DNA from: Neisseriaceae bacterium PsAf | GTDB lineage: Bacteria > Pseudomonadota > Gammaproteobacteria > Burkholderiales > Neisseriaceae | Length of the DNA stretch: 64,000 bases | Reading direction: 5' to 3' | Assembly: GCA_017114885.1 (NCBI GenBank) | Contig: WNLJ01000016.1 | Span: forward strand, 1-64,000 | In this document: one piece after another, positions 39,413 through 49,556 of the stretch | Position numbering within the stretch: the first letter of the stretch is position 1 | Layout: every line of letters starts with the position of its first letter | Position numbers and translations under genes: made by a program | The notes under the pieces: generated by a model | The model's input: only the letters and a program-made list of their open reading frames with translations | Database searches by the model: none | Told to the model about the DNA's origin: nothing

Positions 39413-41254
39413 TTATTCTTCTGGTAAGAAACCACCACTTTGTCTTGCCCACAAATGAGCATACACTCCATTTTTTTCTAATAACTCATGATGAGAACCC
39501 ATTTCTACAATTTTGCCTTGATCCATCACGACCAGTCTATCCATAGCTGCAATTGTAGATAACCTGTGTGCAATAGCAATCACCGTTTTATCCTGCATTA
39601 ATTCAGATAATGTATCTTGTATTGCTGCTTCCACTTCAGAATCCAATGCACTGGTTGCTTCATCTAATATTAGAATAGGTGCATTTTTTAATAAAACTCT
39701 TGCGATAGAAATTCTTTGTCGTTGACCACCAGATAACTTAACACCTCTTTCCCCGACCAGAGTATCGTATCCTGTATGCCCGTATTTATCAGTTAAATCA
39801 TCTATAAAGTCATCTGCTTGAGCTTGTTTGGCTGCTCTGACAATATCTTCTTCTGTAGCATGACTCATCCCATAACGGATATTATCGCGAATACTACGAT
39901 GCAACAAAGAAGTATCTTGAGTCACCATGCCAATATTACGACGTAACGATTCTTGTGTTACCTGACTAATATCTTGCCCATCTATACAAATAGTTCCCGA
40001 ATCAACATCGTAGAACCGTAGCAGTAGATTAATGAGGGTTGATTTGCCAGAACCTGAGCGTCCAACCAAACCAATTTTTTCACCACCTTTAATGTTTAAA
40101 TTAAAATTAGTAAAAATTGGTTTGTCTTTGGTATAAGAAAAACACACATCGTTGTACGCTACAGCCCCATCTGTTACCACTAAATCTTTAGCATCAGGCA
40201 CATCTACTACTTCTGGAGAAATTGAAAAAGTATTCATTCCATCTTTTACAATTCCGATATTTTCAAAGAGCCTAGCGACCTCAAACATAATCCAAGTGGA
40301 CATACTATTTAACCTTAAAGCAAAGGCAATCGAAGCAGATACCGCACCGACTGTTACTAAGCTATAACCCCATAAAGCAACACCAATAATACTAACCGCT
40401 AAAATCAATCCCATGTTGATGGCATGCATGATAACGCCCAAGATATTTACTAATCTCATTTGTTGGTGAACTGTATCTAAGAATCCATCCATTGCTTCTT
40501 TGGCATAATCAGATTCACTTCGGTTTTGAGCAAATAATTTAACTGTTTGAATATTAGAATAAGTATCAGTAACTCGTCCTGTCATTAGCGATCTTGCATC
40601 CGCCTGTAATTGTGTGACCTTACCTATTTTAGGAACCATGGTATACATCACAATCCCCATAAGTAGCATCCAAACACCAAAAGGAATTAAAAATCTTATG
40701 TCAAAACCAGCTAATATAACCCCTGCAGTCACAAAATACACAACTAAATAAACCCCTATTTCAGTTAAGCTAAAAATAACTTCTCTGACCGCCAAAGAAG
40801 TTTGCATGACCTTAGCTGAAATTCGACCTGCAAATTCATCTTGAAAAAAACGCATGCTTTGTCCCATTAACATATGGTGAAACCACCAACGTAAGCGCAT
40901 CGGAAAAACACCGTTTAATGTCTGGAATTGGATTAAGTTTTGTATGAACATTAATACAATACTGGCAACTATAATGCCAATAAAAAATGTGAGTACCAGA
41001 TGATTGTCTGTCCAAAAGGTTGCTGGATTTCCACTCTCCAAAGCATCAACTAGCCAACCCATCATTTGGAATAAATAAGCCTCAAATACACCGAAAAACA
41101 CCCCTAATAATATAAAACCAAACAACCACCCTTTGACTCCTCTTACTGAGTACAAAAGAAAAGAAGCAAAACTATTAGTAGGGATTTCTGAATCAATATC
41201 CGGATAGGGATCAATTCTATTTTCAAACCATGTGAAAATCTTGTCTAAAATCAT
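39413..41254 (-). CDS. ABC exporter, fused permease and ATPase
   Basis: 613-residue type IV ABC exporter half-transporter. After a cytoplasmic lead of about 40 residues there are six membrane helices (about 45-330), then a nucleotide-binding domain with Walker A GRSGSGKST (about 397-405), signature LSGGQRQRIS, Walker B ILILDEATSALD and the H-loop AIAHRLST. It groups with lipid or multidrug exporters of the MsbA/YbtPQ style; the substrate cannot be told from sequence. It stands alone, without an accessory periplasmic protein. Confidence 0.9.
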   Translation of the reverse strand: MILDKIFTWFENRIDPYPDIDSEIPTNSFASFLLYSVRGVKGWLFGFILLGVFFGVFEAYLFQMMGWLVDALESGNPATFWTDNHLVLTFFIGIIVASIVLMFIQNLIQFQTLNGVFPMRLRWWFHHMLMGQSMRFFQDEFAGRISAKVMQTSLAVREVIFSLTEIGVYLVVYFVTAGVILAGFDIRFLIPFGVWMLLMGIVMYTMVPKIGKVTQLQADARSLMTGRVTDTYSNIQTVKLFAQNRSESDYAKEAMDGFLDTVHQQMRLVNILGVIMHAINMGLILAVSIIGVALWGYSLVTVGAVSASIAFALRLNSMSTWIMFEVARLFENIGIVKDGMNTFSISPEVVDVPDAKDLVVTDGAVAYNDVCFSYTKDKPIFTNFNLNIKGGEKIGLVGRSGSGKSTLINLLLRFYDVDSGTICIDGQDISQVTQESLRRNIGMVTQDTSLLHRSIRDNIRYGMSHATEEDIVRAAKQAQADDFIDDLTDKYGHTGYDTLVGERGVKLSGGQRQRISIARVLLKNAPILILDEATSALDSEVEAAIQDTLSELMQDKTVIAIAHRLSTIAAMDRLVVMDQGKIVEMGSHHELLEKNGVYAHLWARQSGGFLPEE

Positions 41255-41729
41255 TTAATTTTTCTCAATTCAAGTTTATTAAAATATTATGTTGTTCATT
41301 AGCAATGAACGTCGATATCCATTAGAAAGCAAATCAACAAGGATTGTTCAATCTTATTTTTCAAATCTAACGAGTAACAATCAAGCAAATTTTTATCTAC
41401 TTTAAGTTAAAAGTATATTTTTACTTGATATATACATTGACACACGACATATTACATAAACATATTACATAAAAAAGTTCATATTGTTAAATTAAGTTTA
41501 TTCATTCCACTTAGAACATTCGGATTAGAATATGCTTATTTATTTATAATTCGCTTAATTTGTAATTTTTTGTATGTTTTTAGGAACAACTTTGTAAATA
41601 TATTAGGCAATTCTTACAAAACATAGTACCTATATGTACAAAGTATGACATCATATTTCATGAAAGAGTCACTTATGAGTGCAACTTTTTCGTTTTTATT
41701 TATTTTTTTTGAAGTTAGGAAATTTAATG
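41255..41729. other. Gene-free region upstream of the cold-shock gene
   Basis: This 475-base stretch lies between the divergent ABC exporter and the cold-shock gene. It holds a TTGACA at 41437-41442, directly followed by a tandem 13-base repeat, and many T-rich stretches. Part is probably the long 5' leader typical of cspA-type genes. No coding sequence is evident. Confidence 0.6.
41447..41472. repeat. Tandem 13-base direct repeat
   Basis: ACATATTACATAA occurs twice head to tail (41447-41459 and 41460-41472), directly downstream of a TTGACA hexamer. It spans where a -10 box would fall. Confidence 0.9.
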
Positions 41730-41933
41730 ATGGCAACAGGTACAGTAAAGTGGTTTAACGACACTAAAGGTTTTGGTTTTATTACTCCAGATGAAGGTGG
41801 TGAAGATTTATTCGCTCATTTCTCTGCGATTAATATGGATGGATTCAAGACTTTGAAAGAAGGTCAAAAAGTAACATTCGATGTGACTGAAGGACCTAAA
41901 GGTAAGCAAGCTTCCAATATCCAAAGAGGCTAA
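41730..41933 (+). CDS. cspA: Cold-shock domain protein (CspA family)
   Basis: 67-residue nucleic-acid chaperone with RNP1 KGFGFI and RNP2 DLFAHF and the start [11 protein letters not shown]. There are two adjacent ATGs (41727, 41730); the second is chosen by homology and has TAGGA nine bases upstream. The long frame extending further upstream is not conserved. A strong terminator follows. Probably produced constitutively or on cold shock. Confidence 0.95.
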   Translation: MATGTVKWFNDTKGFGFITPDEGGEDLFAHFSAINMDGFKTLKEGQKVTFDVTEGPKGKQASNIQRG

Positions 41934-41949
41934 TATCTTGCAGAATTTT

Positions 41950-41978
41950 AAAAAAACCGCAATTATTGCGGTTTTTTT
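41950..41978. terminator. Terminator after the cold-shock gene
   Basis: AAAAAAACCGCAAT pairs with ATTGCGGTTTTTTT with only a one-base loop centre. Confidence 0.9.
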
Positions 41979-42089
41979 ATGTCTTGATGATGTGTTATAA
42001 AAGCAAATAATTATTTTTGTGAAGAAATCAATGTGTTTCGCAATATTTTATAAAGAATCCAAACTTATTTTTTAATCAGTATATATTTT

Positions 42090-42581
42090 TTAATAACCCC
42101 ACGCGTTTTGCCAATCACTATCACCATTAAATACGTTTCTGAGAAGAAAATACATCGCATGGCGTTTGAACTTTAGACTTTTTTTATCTTCTCTAGAAGG
42201 GTAACTACTTTGTAGAAATAATGGACCTTTGAGCATTTTATCTTCTAAACATTTCAAACACGCACTGATATCACCTACATGACCGTCGGTTATAATATAA
42301 AGCTCATTTTTGGTAAAGTGTACCTGATCGATGTTTTTAATCTTCCTTACGCCCAAGTACTGATTATCTTTATTAAAAAGATGGAAATACCCACTTCTAT
42401 AGGAATACCCCGTATTTGTATAATAATATTCTCCACTCTCATTATATTCTTTATAGTCACTGTCAGAATAATATACAGTTCTCTCCGGTCCTATATCAAA
42501 ATAACTATGAATGGAAAGCACGGTCAAATAACAAATAGCAAAGAAAAAAAGAAGAACAATTATCTTTAGAAAAAATCTCAT
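42090..42581 (-). CDS. Hypothetical membrane-anchored protein
   Basis: 163 residues, family not recognised. It starts with one membrane segment (about 5-27) and continues as a tyrosine-rich extracytoplasmic domain: YYSDSDYKEYNESGEYYYT, then NTGYSYRSGYFHLF. Two cysteines (ACLKCLED) lie close together about residue 110. The rest, RREDKK-type basic to WQNAWGY, lacks known motifs. A hairpin (42588-42612) overlaps the upstream region. It stands alone between the cold-shock gene and suhB. Confidence 0.65.
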   Translation of the reverse strand: MRFFLKIIVLLFFFAICYLTVLSIHSYFDIGPERTVYYSDSDYKEYNESGEYYYTNTGYSYRSGYFHLFNKDNQYLGVRKIKNIDQVHFTKNELYIITDGHVGDISACLKCLEDKMLKGPLFLQSSYPSREDKKSLKFKRHAMYFLLRNVFNGDSDWQNAWGY

Positions 42582-42587
42582 AGAGAG

Positions 42588-42612
42588 CTAGGTTATGTCA
42601 AACATAACCTAG
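42588..42612. repeat. Perfect inverted repeat upstream of 42581
   Basis: CTAGGTTATG (42588-42597) pairs with CATAACCTAG (42603-42612) over a 5-base loop. It ends six bases before the start codon of the minus-strand gene at 42581. It could hinder initiation there or act as an operator. Confidence 0.85.
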
Positions 42613-42750
42613 TTTAGCATGGACTAAATATAGACTTAATAAAAATTATTGATTTTAGTTTCAACGTCGAACAAAAAATACAGGCCTGCTGCCATAGGGT
42701 AAACTTAATACCAAAATACTTTATACCTAACCATTAGCCTATTTATACAT

Positions 42751-43539
42751 CTATTTTATATGAGCATCGATTATTTGTAACAATTGAGATAATATTTTAG
42801 GATTGCCTGCGACTATATTCCCTGTCTCTAACCAAGTTCCCTCCCCTTGCATATCCGCTACCAAGCCCCCAGCTTCCATAACAATCAAAGCGCCTGCTGC
42901 CACATCCCATGGTTTTAAATTAAATTCAAAATAGCCATCAAATCGACCAAGTGCTACATTACATAAGTCCAAAGAAGCCGCTCCTTCTCTTCGTGCACCT
43001 GCCGTTTTCGCTAAAACATCTTGTAAAATAGCCATATACGTCGTCATCATAGATTGATCAACAACAGGAAAACCAGTTCCAATCAGGCATTCATTCATTT
43101 GCGTTCTTTTAGAAACACGAATACGCTTATCGTTTAGAAAAGCACCCTTTCCTTTACTGGCGATATATAAATCATTTCGTTCTGGTGCAAAAATAACTGC
43201 ATCTAATAAACTACCCTTATGCAGTAACGCCATAGAAATAGCATACTGAGGATGATGATGTAGATAATTAGTAGTACCATCTAAGGGGTCAATAATCCAT
43301 TCAAATTCAGCTTCATTATTCCCATGATAGCCTGTTTCTTCCGTTTTAATACGATGTGTAGGAAAGGCTTCTAATAAACCTTCGACTATCATTTCTTCTG
43401 CTATTTGATCCACTTCAGAAACAAAATCATTAAAGGCTTTATTTTCCACCCGAATACTACTTAAATCATTAGCAGCACGTAACATCATATTGGCGACTCG
43501 TCGTGCTATTTTTACCGCGGTATTGATATATGCATCCAT
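42751..43539 (-). CDS. suhB: Inositol-1-monophosphatase SuhB
   Basis: Magnesium-dependent phosphatase of the IMPase family; SuhB also takes part in rRNA antitermination in E. coli. The metal-binding motifs are DPLDGTTNYLH (about 84-94) and WDVAAGALIVMEAGG (about 211-225), plus KTEETG. About 262 residues. I start at ATG 43539, which has a TAGGAAA ribosome binding site, rather than the TTG at 43563. Divergent from trmJ. Confidence 0.93.
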   Translation of the reverse strand: MDAYINTAVKIARRVANMMLRAANDLSSIRVENKAFNDFVSEVDQIAEEMIVEGLLEAFPTHRIKTEETGYHGNNEAEFEWIIDPLDGTTNYLHHHPQYAISMALLHKGSLLDAVIFAPERNDLYIASKGKGAFLNDKRIRVSKRTQMNECLIGTGFPVVDQSMMTTYMAILQDVLAKTAGARREGAASLDLCNVALGRFDGYFEFNLKPWDVAAGALIVMEAGGLVADMQGEGTWLETGNIVAGNPKILSQLLQIIDAHIK

Positions 43540-43623
43540 AATTTTCCTAATTTTAATTCCCAATCTGCTGGGTTGAGTTACAATATTCGTTTTATAACAA
43601 TTTTGACAATAAGATTATACGCT

Positions 43624-44439
43624 ATGACATCAAACAGGCAAACCAACTCTCTGCCCTCTTTTTTAAAAAATATTTACGTTATCCTGTGTCACACCAGTCA
43701 CCCTGGTAATATAGGTTCAGCTGCCCGAGCGATGAAAACCATGGAACTCTCGCAATTAATATTGGTTTCTCCCAATATTATTGCTACTTCTCAAACACCT
43801 AACCCACCCGTATTTGATGTAAAAAATCCTGAGACATTTACTATTCCCGAAGAAAGTTTTACGTTGGCTTCTGGGGCTAAAGACATTTTAGCTCATGCGC
43901 AGGTTTTTTCTACCTTAAAAGAAGCAATTAAACCCATGCATTTGACCTGTGCCTTAAGCAGTCGAAAAAGAGAAATATCAGCACCATTACAAACACCTAG
44001 AGAGATAATGCCAGAAATTATTCAATCTGCACAAAATGACCAAAAAATAGCTTTTATTTTTGGTTCTGAAACCTTTGGGCTGAGTATTGAAGAGGTATCT
44101 TTGTGTAATCGTTTAATTACCATTAATGGTAACCCTGATTATTTTTCTCTAAATTTAGCTCAAGCCGTGCAAGTAATCACTTATGAATTATTTAGTCAAT
44201 TAAATCAATCTATGGAATTTTTAAAACAATACCCTAATTTATCCAGTCGAGAAGAAGTCGCAGGATTGGTAGAACACTTTGAATTAACTATGCAAGAAAT
44301 AGGTTTTTTTGAGAAACGCAACCAAGAGCGTCTAATGCGACGTGTACAGCGTATCATTGATAAAAGTAATATCGAAAAAGAAGAAATAGATATTCTCAGG
44401 GGCTTTCTTAATTTAGTGAATCAAAAAACCAAGCTATAA
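43624..44439 (+). CDS. trmJ: tRNA (cytidine/uridine-2'-O-)-methyltransferase TrmJ
   Basis: SPOUT-family enzyme methylating ribose 32 in the tRNA anticodon loop. The 271-residue protein shows the typical [21 protein letters not shown] (about 21-41; core pattern [13 protein letters not shown]), [11 protein letters not shown] and [11 protein letters not shown] motifs, and a C-terminal helical extension (about 190-271). ATG 43624 is preferred to a TTG 51 bases upstream. The end overlaps that of pth, on the other strand, by six bases. Confidence 0.93.
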   Translation: MTSNRQTNSLPSFLKNIYVILCHTSHPGNIGSAARAMKTMELSQLILVSPNIIATSQTPNPPVFDVKNPETFTIPEESFTLASGAKDILAHAQVFSTLKEAIKPMHLTCALSSRKREISAPLQTPREIMPEIIQSAQNDQKIAFIFGSETFGLSIEEVSLCNRLITINGNPDYFSLNLAQAVQVITYELFSQLNQSMEFLKQYPNLSSREEVAGLVEHFELTMQEIGFFEKRNQERLMRRVQRIIDKSNIEKEEIDILRGFLNLVNQKTKL

Positions 44440-45081
44440 ATAATGTAAATGACGTTGCGCAACTTCTAAATCCAAGTCCAATATAGAATCCAAATTATCA
44501 GTAATTTTGTCCATCGCATGCTCAATTTGTGCTTGATCTTCTTTCGAAGGTTTTTTTAAAACGTATTGAGTGACTTCTGGTTTTTTTGCTTTAAAAGAGC
44601 TTGGCATTTTTAAGCCAAACATACTCAAATCCGCTTGATTGTTATGTTTAATATTATCTCGAGGATGTCCAATCCCTACTCTCAAACGATAATAATTATT
44701 TGAGCCTAGTTTAGCATCTATATCTTTCAAGCCATTATGCCCCCCGTTACTACCTCCTTGTTTTAATTTTAAACGCCCAGGTTGTAAATCTAGCTCATCA
44801 TGAACAACCAAAATTTCCTCAGGCTTGATTTTAAAATAATTAGCAATAGCGCCCACTGCTTGACCTGACAAATTCATAAAAGTGTTAGGTTTGATTAAAA
44901 TAATTTCTTCATCATGGTATTTAATTTTCGCCACTTCAGCAAAAAACTTCTTTTCAGCCTTGAAAGGCACGCCTAGCCTCTTGGCAATCACATCTAGCAC
45001 CCAAAATCCTATATTGTGTCTGGTTAATTCATATTCTTGACCAGGATTACCTAAGCCTACAATTAATTTAATTTTTGCCAT
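44434..45081 (-). CDS. pth: Peptidyl-tRNA hydrolase
   Basis: Releases tRNA from prematurely dropped peptidyl-tRNA. The core is complete: [20 protein letters not shown] with catalytic histidine (about 20), [10 protein letters not shown] and [22 protein letters not shown]-terminal extension ([17 protein letters not shown] onwards) makes it about 215 residues. The ATG at 45081 begins [14 protein letters not shown]; the upstream 14 codons overlap rnfH and are not conserved. It is coupled to rnfH, whose end overlaps this start by 14 bases. Confidence 0.95.
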   Translation of the reverse strand: MAKIKLIVGLGNPGQEYELTRHNIGFWVLDVIAKRLGVPFKAEKKFFAEVAKIKYHDEEIILIKPNTFMNLSGQAVGAIANYFKIKPEEILVVHDELDLQPGRLKLKQGGSNGGHNGLKDIDAKLGSNNYYRLRVGIGHPRDNIKHNNQADLSMFGLKMPSSFKAKKPEVTQYVLKKPSKEDQAQIEHAMDKITDNLDSILDLDLEVAQRHLHYL

Positions 45082-45358
45082 TTTTCTTCTCTGAACGAAT
45101 ACGACGATTTTGTTTAGGATCAACTTTTAATGGTCTATATATCTCTATTCTATCCTCATTTTTTAAAACATAATCATCTTGTACTTTCATCCCAAATATT
45201 CCTAATTCCATTGAGTCTTGAAAATATTCAGGATAAACACCTTTTAAATCTGTTTGTAATAATGCTTCTTTAATCGTTGTTCCCTCATTGGTTTCAAATC
45301 TCAATAAATATTGTTTGTCTTCCAGTGCTAAAACGATTTCAACCCAAATCTTAGGCAT
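45068..45358 (-). CDS. rnfH: RnfH family ubiquitin-like protein
   Basis: 96-residue RnfH (UPF0125/YfjF) with a beta-grasp fold, usually encoded beside ratA. Typical sequence: [36 protein letters not shown] and [21 protein letters not shown] use ATG 45358, which overlaps the end of ratA by eight bases. Its role is unknown. Confidence 0.88.
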   Translation of the reverse strand: MPKIWVEIVLALEDKQYLLRFETNEGTTIKEALLQTDLKGVYPEYFQDSMELGIFGMKVQDDYVLKNEDRIEIYRPLKVDPKQNRRIRSEKKNGKN

Positions 45359-45779
45359 AACGATGATTGGCCTCTTTAATAAACGCATCTACCAATGTAG
45401 ATAAAATCATATGAAAAACAGGGCCCAACACTTTAGAAATAAAATGATTCGCAAATTCATACTCTAAAATAAAATCTATTTGACATCCTAAGGAACCTAA
45501 ATCCGTAAACTTCCAATAACCATCTAAATGTTTGAAAGGGCCATCCACCAAAGTCATATGAATTTCTTCATTTTCAATATGGCTATTTTCTGTCGTAAAG
45601 TGTTGTTTAAGCATCAGGTAGTCTATATAAACTCTTGCTTCTACAATATTACCCTCTTCTCTTAGAATTTCTGTTTTATTACACCATGGTAAAAAGTTAG
45701 GATAATCTTCAATTTGGTAAACCAACTGATACATATCTTGAGCCGAATGTTCAACCAAAACTGATTTTTCTATTTTCAT
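45351..45779 (-). CDS. ratA: Ribosome association toxin RatA / START-like protein
   Basis: 142-residue polyketide-cyclase/START-fold protein (PasT/RatA family), of the kind reported in E. coli to block 70S association when overproduced and linked to coenzyme Q binding in eukaryotic relatives. Motifs: SAQDMYQLVYQIEDYPNFLPWC at the N-terminus, HFTTENSH and HLDGYWKF in the middle. It overlaps rnfH, forming the usual ratA-rnfH pair, with pth after it. Confidence 0.9.
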   Translation of the reverse strand: MKIEKSVLVEHSAQDMYQLVYQIEDYPNFLPWCNKTEILREEGNIVEARVYIDYLMLKQHFTTENSHIENEEIHMTLVDGPFKHLDGYWKFTDLGSLGCQIDFILEYEFANHFISKVLGPVFHMILSTLVDAFIKEANHRYA

Positions 45780-45862
45780 TTAAAATCCAAAATTATATTT
45801 TACAAACTTTTTTATTATGTCATAATTTAAGAGTCGATTATATCAATTTAAAGGAGATAATC

Positions 45863-46405
45863 ATGAAAACAGCACTTATTTTTCTCACTACTGGTTTTGA
45901 AGAAATGGAGGCACTTGCCCCTATTGATATTTTAAGAAGAGGAGGCGTTGATATCAAATCCGTCTCTCTTGAACCAGAAAGACAGGTGATAGGAGGACAT
46001 CAAGTTCCCGTACAAGCAGACCTCCTATTTGATGAAATAAAAGATAGTGAAGTAGATATACTTATCCTACCAGGAGGCTCTCCACGCATCGCTGAGTTTC
46101 CTAATTTAAAGGAAAAGATTAGTCAGTCTCTGGATAATGGTAATAGTGTGGCAGCCATTTGCGCAGCACCTATGGTATTAGGTCAAATGGGTCTTTTAAA
46201 AGGCAAAAAAGCTATTTGTTACCCAGGATTTGAATCTTATCTCGAAGGTGCAGAAATTGAGGATACGCCTGTTATTGTAGAAGGCAATATTATTACCGCA
46301 AAAGGCCCTGCACTCGCAGTTGATTTTGCTCTTACTGTATTAGAGTATCTAACGGATAAAGATAACCGAGATAAAATTGCACAAGAAATTATCTATCAAA
46401 AATAA
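45863..46405 (+). CDS. yajL: DJ-1/PfpI family protein (YajL-like)
   Basis: 180-residue DJ-1 fold protein of the DJ-1/YajL branch. The nucleophile elbow AAICAAPMVL places the reactive cysteine at C100, with the acidic partner in GFEEMEA (E14 region) and the LILPGGSPRI loop. Members act as redox-sensing chaperones or glyoxalases; in vivo function is debated. A good ribosome binding site (AAGGAGATAA) precedes the ATG. Confidence 0.9.
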   Translation: MKTALIFLTTGFEEMEALAPIDILRRGGVDIKSVSLEPERQVIGGHQVPVQADLLFDEIKDSEVDILILPGGSPRIAEFPNLKEKISQSLDNGNSVAAICAAPMVLGQMGLLKGKKAICYPGFESYLEGAEIEDTPVIVEGNIITAKGPALAVDFALTVLEYLTDKDNRDKIAQEIIYQK

Positions 46406-46440
46406 ATTAATTAAATTAATTTATTTTTAGATTGGAAATA

Positions 46441-46470
46441 AAAAACGCACTCGAGTGAGTGCGTTTTTTA
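46441..46470. terminator. Bidirectional terminator (yajL / secA)
   Basis: AAAAAACGCACTC pairs with GAGTGCGTTTTTT over a GAGT loop between the convergent genes. Confidence 0.9.
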
Positions 46471-46480
46471 TATGCCTGAT

Positions 46481-49246
46481 TTAGCTTAATTTACCATGAC
46501 AATCTTTAAATCGTTCACCACTACCACACGGACAAGGGTCATTTCTACCTATATAAATTTCCCCTCTTTCCACTGCTGCTAAAACAGCATCTAAATTCAT
46601 ATTTGGATCATTCTCCGTATCCGTAGATAAATCCGAAACTTCTGGCCTACTTAATTTTCCACTTAACATTTCTGCAGGACTTGTATCGGTTTGTGCCTCT
46701 GATAAAGTATCGACATGTTCTATTTCTTCATCCGCTGGTTGAGGATTTATTTTGACTGCAATCAGATATTTGGCAATATTTAACTTAATAGTATCTAAAA
46801 GGTCTTCAAATAATACAAAAGCCTCTCTTTTATACTCTTGTTTAGGATTTTTTTGACCGTAACCTCTTAAACCTATGCCTTGACGTAAATGATCCATAAT
46901 CGACAAATGTTCACGCCAATTTTGGTCCAAAACAGTCAACATGATTTGGCGTTCAAAATTAGTCATGGCTTCATGACCAATCATATCCCGTTTTTGATTG
47001 TAATCTTGTTCAATAATTTCCAATAATCGTTGTTTGATTTTCTCATCATCAAGGTACTTATCCTCTTGTAACCATTGATTAATATCAATGTCCAAATCAA
47101 ACTCACTTTTCAGTTCTTTTTCTAAAGCAGGAACATTCCACTCTTCTTGCATAGACTCTGGCGGAATATAATTATTCACCAATTTGTTGATGACTTCAAA
47201 TATGATTTCTTTTGTTTCATCATCCAAGTTTTCACTGTCTAGTATATTATTTCTCAAGACATAAATAACCTTACGTTGATCATTAGCAACATCATCATAT
47301 TCTAGAATTTGCTTACGAATATCAAAGTTACGACCTTCTACTTTTCTTTGTGCACCTTCTATTTGTCTTGTTAAAAACTTGTGCTCAATTGGCATTCCTC
47401 TTTCTGGTGCCAATTTATTCAATAAACCCGCAGCTCTATCTAGGGCAAAATACTTTAATAAACTGTCTTCAAATGATAAAAAGAAACGGCTAGAACCTGG
47501 ATCTCCTTGACGGCCGGAACGCCCCCTTAACTGATTATCAATTCTTCGACTATCATGACGTTCCGTCCCTATAATGTGTAAGCCACCCGCATCAATAACC
47601 TTTTGATGAGATTCTTTCCATTCATTTTTCAGCGCTTGAATTTTTTGTTGTTTTTCTGCTTCTGATAGACTTTCGTCTTCTTCAATTTCTTTAATATCAA
47701 GCGATATATTACCGCCCAAAACGATATCTGTACCCCGTCCTGCCATATTCGTTGAAACTGTCACCATTCCTGGTTTACCTGCTTGTGCAACTACATAAGC
47801 TTCTTTTTCATGCTCTTTGGCATTTAATACATTGTGCGAAATATTGGCTTTATTTAATAACTGAGAAACCAGTTCAGAACTTTCAATACTTGCAGTACCA
47901 ACTAATACAGGTTGATTTTGATTATGTTTGTCAATAATCTCTTGAATAACCGCTTCGTATTTTTCTTCTGCTGTTTTATATACCTGATCTTCAAAATCTT
48001 TACGAATCATTTTGCGATTGGTTGGGATAATGACCGTTTCTAAATTATAAATACTTTGTAATTCAGCTGCTTCAGTATCTGCAGTTCCTGTCATACCGGA
48101 TAATTTATCGTATAATCTAAAATAGTTTTGGTAGGTAATAGAGGCAAGTGTTTGATTTTCTTTATTAATAGTCAAGCCTTCTTTTGCTTCAATAGCTTGA
48201 TGTAGTCCTTCAGACCAACGACGTCCGCTCATCAGACGACCAGTAAATTCATCCACAATAACGATTTCACCATTTTGAATCACATAATGCTGATTAAGGA
48301 AGAACAGAGTATGTGCTCTTAGAGCTGCCATTAAATTATGCATCAACGAAACATTACTCAAAGAATATAAAGAGGTTCCTTCTGCTAAAAGGCCCATTTC
48401 CGTTAGTATTTTTTCTGCTTTTTCATGTCCCGATTCACTCAAGATAACTTGCTTGGTTTTACCATCAACCCAATAATCACCCTCACCATCTTCTGTTTCC
48501 TGTGGTGTTAACATGCCTGGGACTTGATCCATGATCTTATACAAATCAACATTATCATCTGCTTGACCTGAAATAATTAAAGGTGTTCTTGCTTCATCAA
48601 TTAAGATTGAATCTACTTCATCAATGACTGCATATGATAAATCTCGTTGGACCCTATTCTCTTTACTTGGGACCATATTGTCTCTTAAATAATCAAAACC
48701 AAATTCATTATTGGTACCATAAATCACATCCGCTGCGTATGCTTGTTTTTTATCTTGTGGCGACATTTGAGACAAATTAACCCCAACTGTTAGACCTAAA
48801 AATTCATACAATGGACGTAGTGTATTTGCATCACGAGAGGCTAAATAATCATTCACAGTAACAACATGTACACCTTTACCAGTAAGTGCATTTAAATAAA
48901 CAGCCAAGGTAGCTACCAATGTTTTACCCTCGCCTGTTTTCATCTCTGCAACTTTGCCTTGGTGTAAGGCTATCCCACCAATTAATTGAACATCAAAATG
49001 TCTCATTCCCAACACTCTTACACTTGCTTCTCGGCATAGTGCAAAAGCTTCAGGTAAAATCTTATCTAAAGATTCCCCCTCAGACGCCCTTTCTCTCAAC
49101 TCAAGAGAGAGCGCTTGCAGTTCTTCATCTGATTTTGACTGCATACTTGGTTCAAGTTCATTAATCTGTTTAACAATTTTTGAATATTGTTTTAAAAGTC
49201 GTCCATTACGACTTCCAAAAATTTTTGTTCCAATATTAGCTAGCAT
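46481..49246 (-). CDS. secA: Preprotein translocase ATPase SecA
   Basis: Motor protein driving secretory proteins through SecYEG. The 921-residue protein has Walker A MKTGEGKT (about 104-111), DEVDSILIDEARTPLIISG, TNMAGRGTDIVLGG and the QLRGRSGRQGDPG segment, a scaffold/wing domain and the C-terminal SEC-C zinc motif CPCGSGERFKDCHG, which is the site for SecB binding. The acidic linker before it (about 835-895) is typical. Single gene with a TATAAT-like box at 49344-49339. Confidence 0.97.
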   Translation of the reverse strand: MLANIGTKIFGSRNGRLLKQYSKIVKQINELEPSMQSKSDEELQALSLELRERASEGESLDKILPEAFALCREASVRVLGMRHFDVQLIGGIALHQGKVAEMKTGEGKTLVATLAVYLNALTGKGVHVVTVNDYLASRDANTLRPLYEFLGLTVGVNLSQMSPQDKKQAYAADVIYGTNNEFGFDYLRDNMVPSKENRVQRDLSYAVIDEVDSILIDEARTPLIISGQADDNVDLYKIMDQVPGMLTPQETEDGEGDYWVDGKTKQVILSESGHEKAEKILTEMGLLAEGTSLYSLSNVSLMHNLMAALRAHTLFFLNQHYVIQNGEIVIVDEFTGRLMSGRRWSEGLHQAIEAKEGLTINKENQTLASITYQNYFRLYDKLSGMTGTADTEAAELQSIYNLETVIIPTNRKMIRKDFEDQVYKTAEEKYEAVIQEIIDKHNQNQPVLVGTASIESSELVSQLLNKANISHNVLNAKEHEKEAYVVAQAGKPGMVTVSTNMAGRGTDIVLGGNISLDIKEIEEDESLSEAEKQQKIQALKNEWKESHQKVIDAGGLHIIGTERHDSRRIDNQLRGRSGRQGDPGSSRFFLSFEDSLLKYFALDRAAGLLNKLAPERGMPIEHKFLTRQIEGAQRKVEGRNFDIRKQILEYDDVANDQRKVIYVLRNNILDSENLDDETKEIIFEVINKLVNNYIPPESMQEEWNVPALEKELKSEFDLDIDINQWLQEDKYLDDEKIKQRLLEIIEQDYNQKRDMIGHEAMTNFERQIMLTVLDQNWREHLSIMDHLRQGIGLRGYGQKNPKQEYKREAFVLFEDLLDTIKLNIAKYLIAVKINPQPADEEIEHVDTLSEAQTDTSPAEMLSGKLSRPEVSDLSTDTENDPNMNLDAVLAAVERGEIYIGRNDPCPCGSGERFKDCHGKLS

Positions 49247-49522
49247 AATTATTTATTATCCCATCAATGATAATTTTCTAAATTTTATTTTTAGAACCTT
49301 TTAATATATTCTAAAATCTTGTTATTTTAACACACAATATTATAAGAATCGTACGATTTCTTTTAGTAATAAATTTTATTAAACTATTATTTAATTGACT
49401 TTTAAATTCTGCTTTTCGATAAAAATACCCAATAGCTAAGGGACTGAACTCAATAAAGAGATCAAAAACAATCCAAAAACCACACAGCCCAAATTAATAT
49501 CGGTTAAATTAACATAATTTAA

Positions 49523-49551
49523 TTGATTTTAAGAAAAAATACTCGTAGAAT
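49523..49551 (+). promoter_or_regulatory. Sigma-70 promoter of candidate small RNA
   Basis: TTGATT (49523-49528), 17-base spacer, TAGAAT (49546-49551). The first transcribed base would be about 49557-49559. Confidence 0.55.
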
Positions 49552-49556
49552 AGTAC

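Noticed and set aside
49400-49520. A second small RNA upstream of the candidate
   Set aside because: A TTGACT hexamer exists, but its spacing to the nearest -10-like sequence is about 19 bases and no terminator follows.
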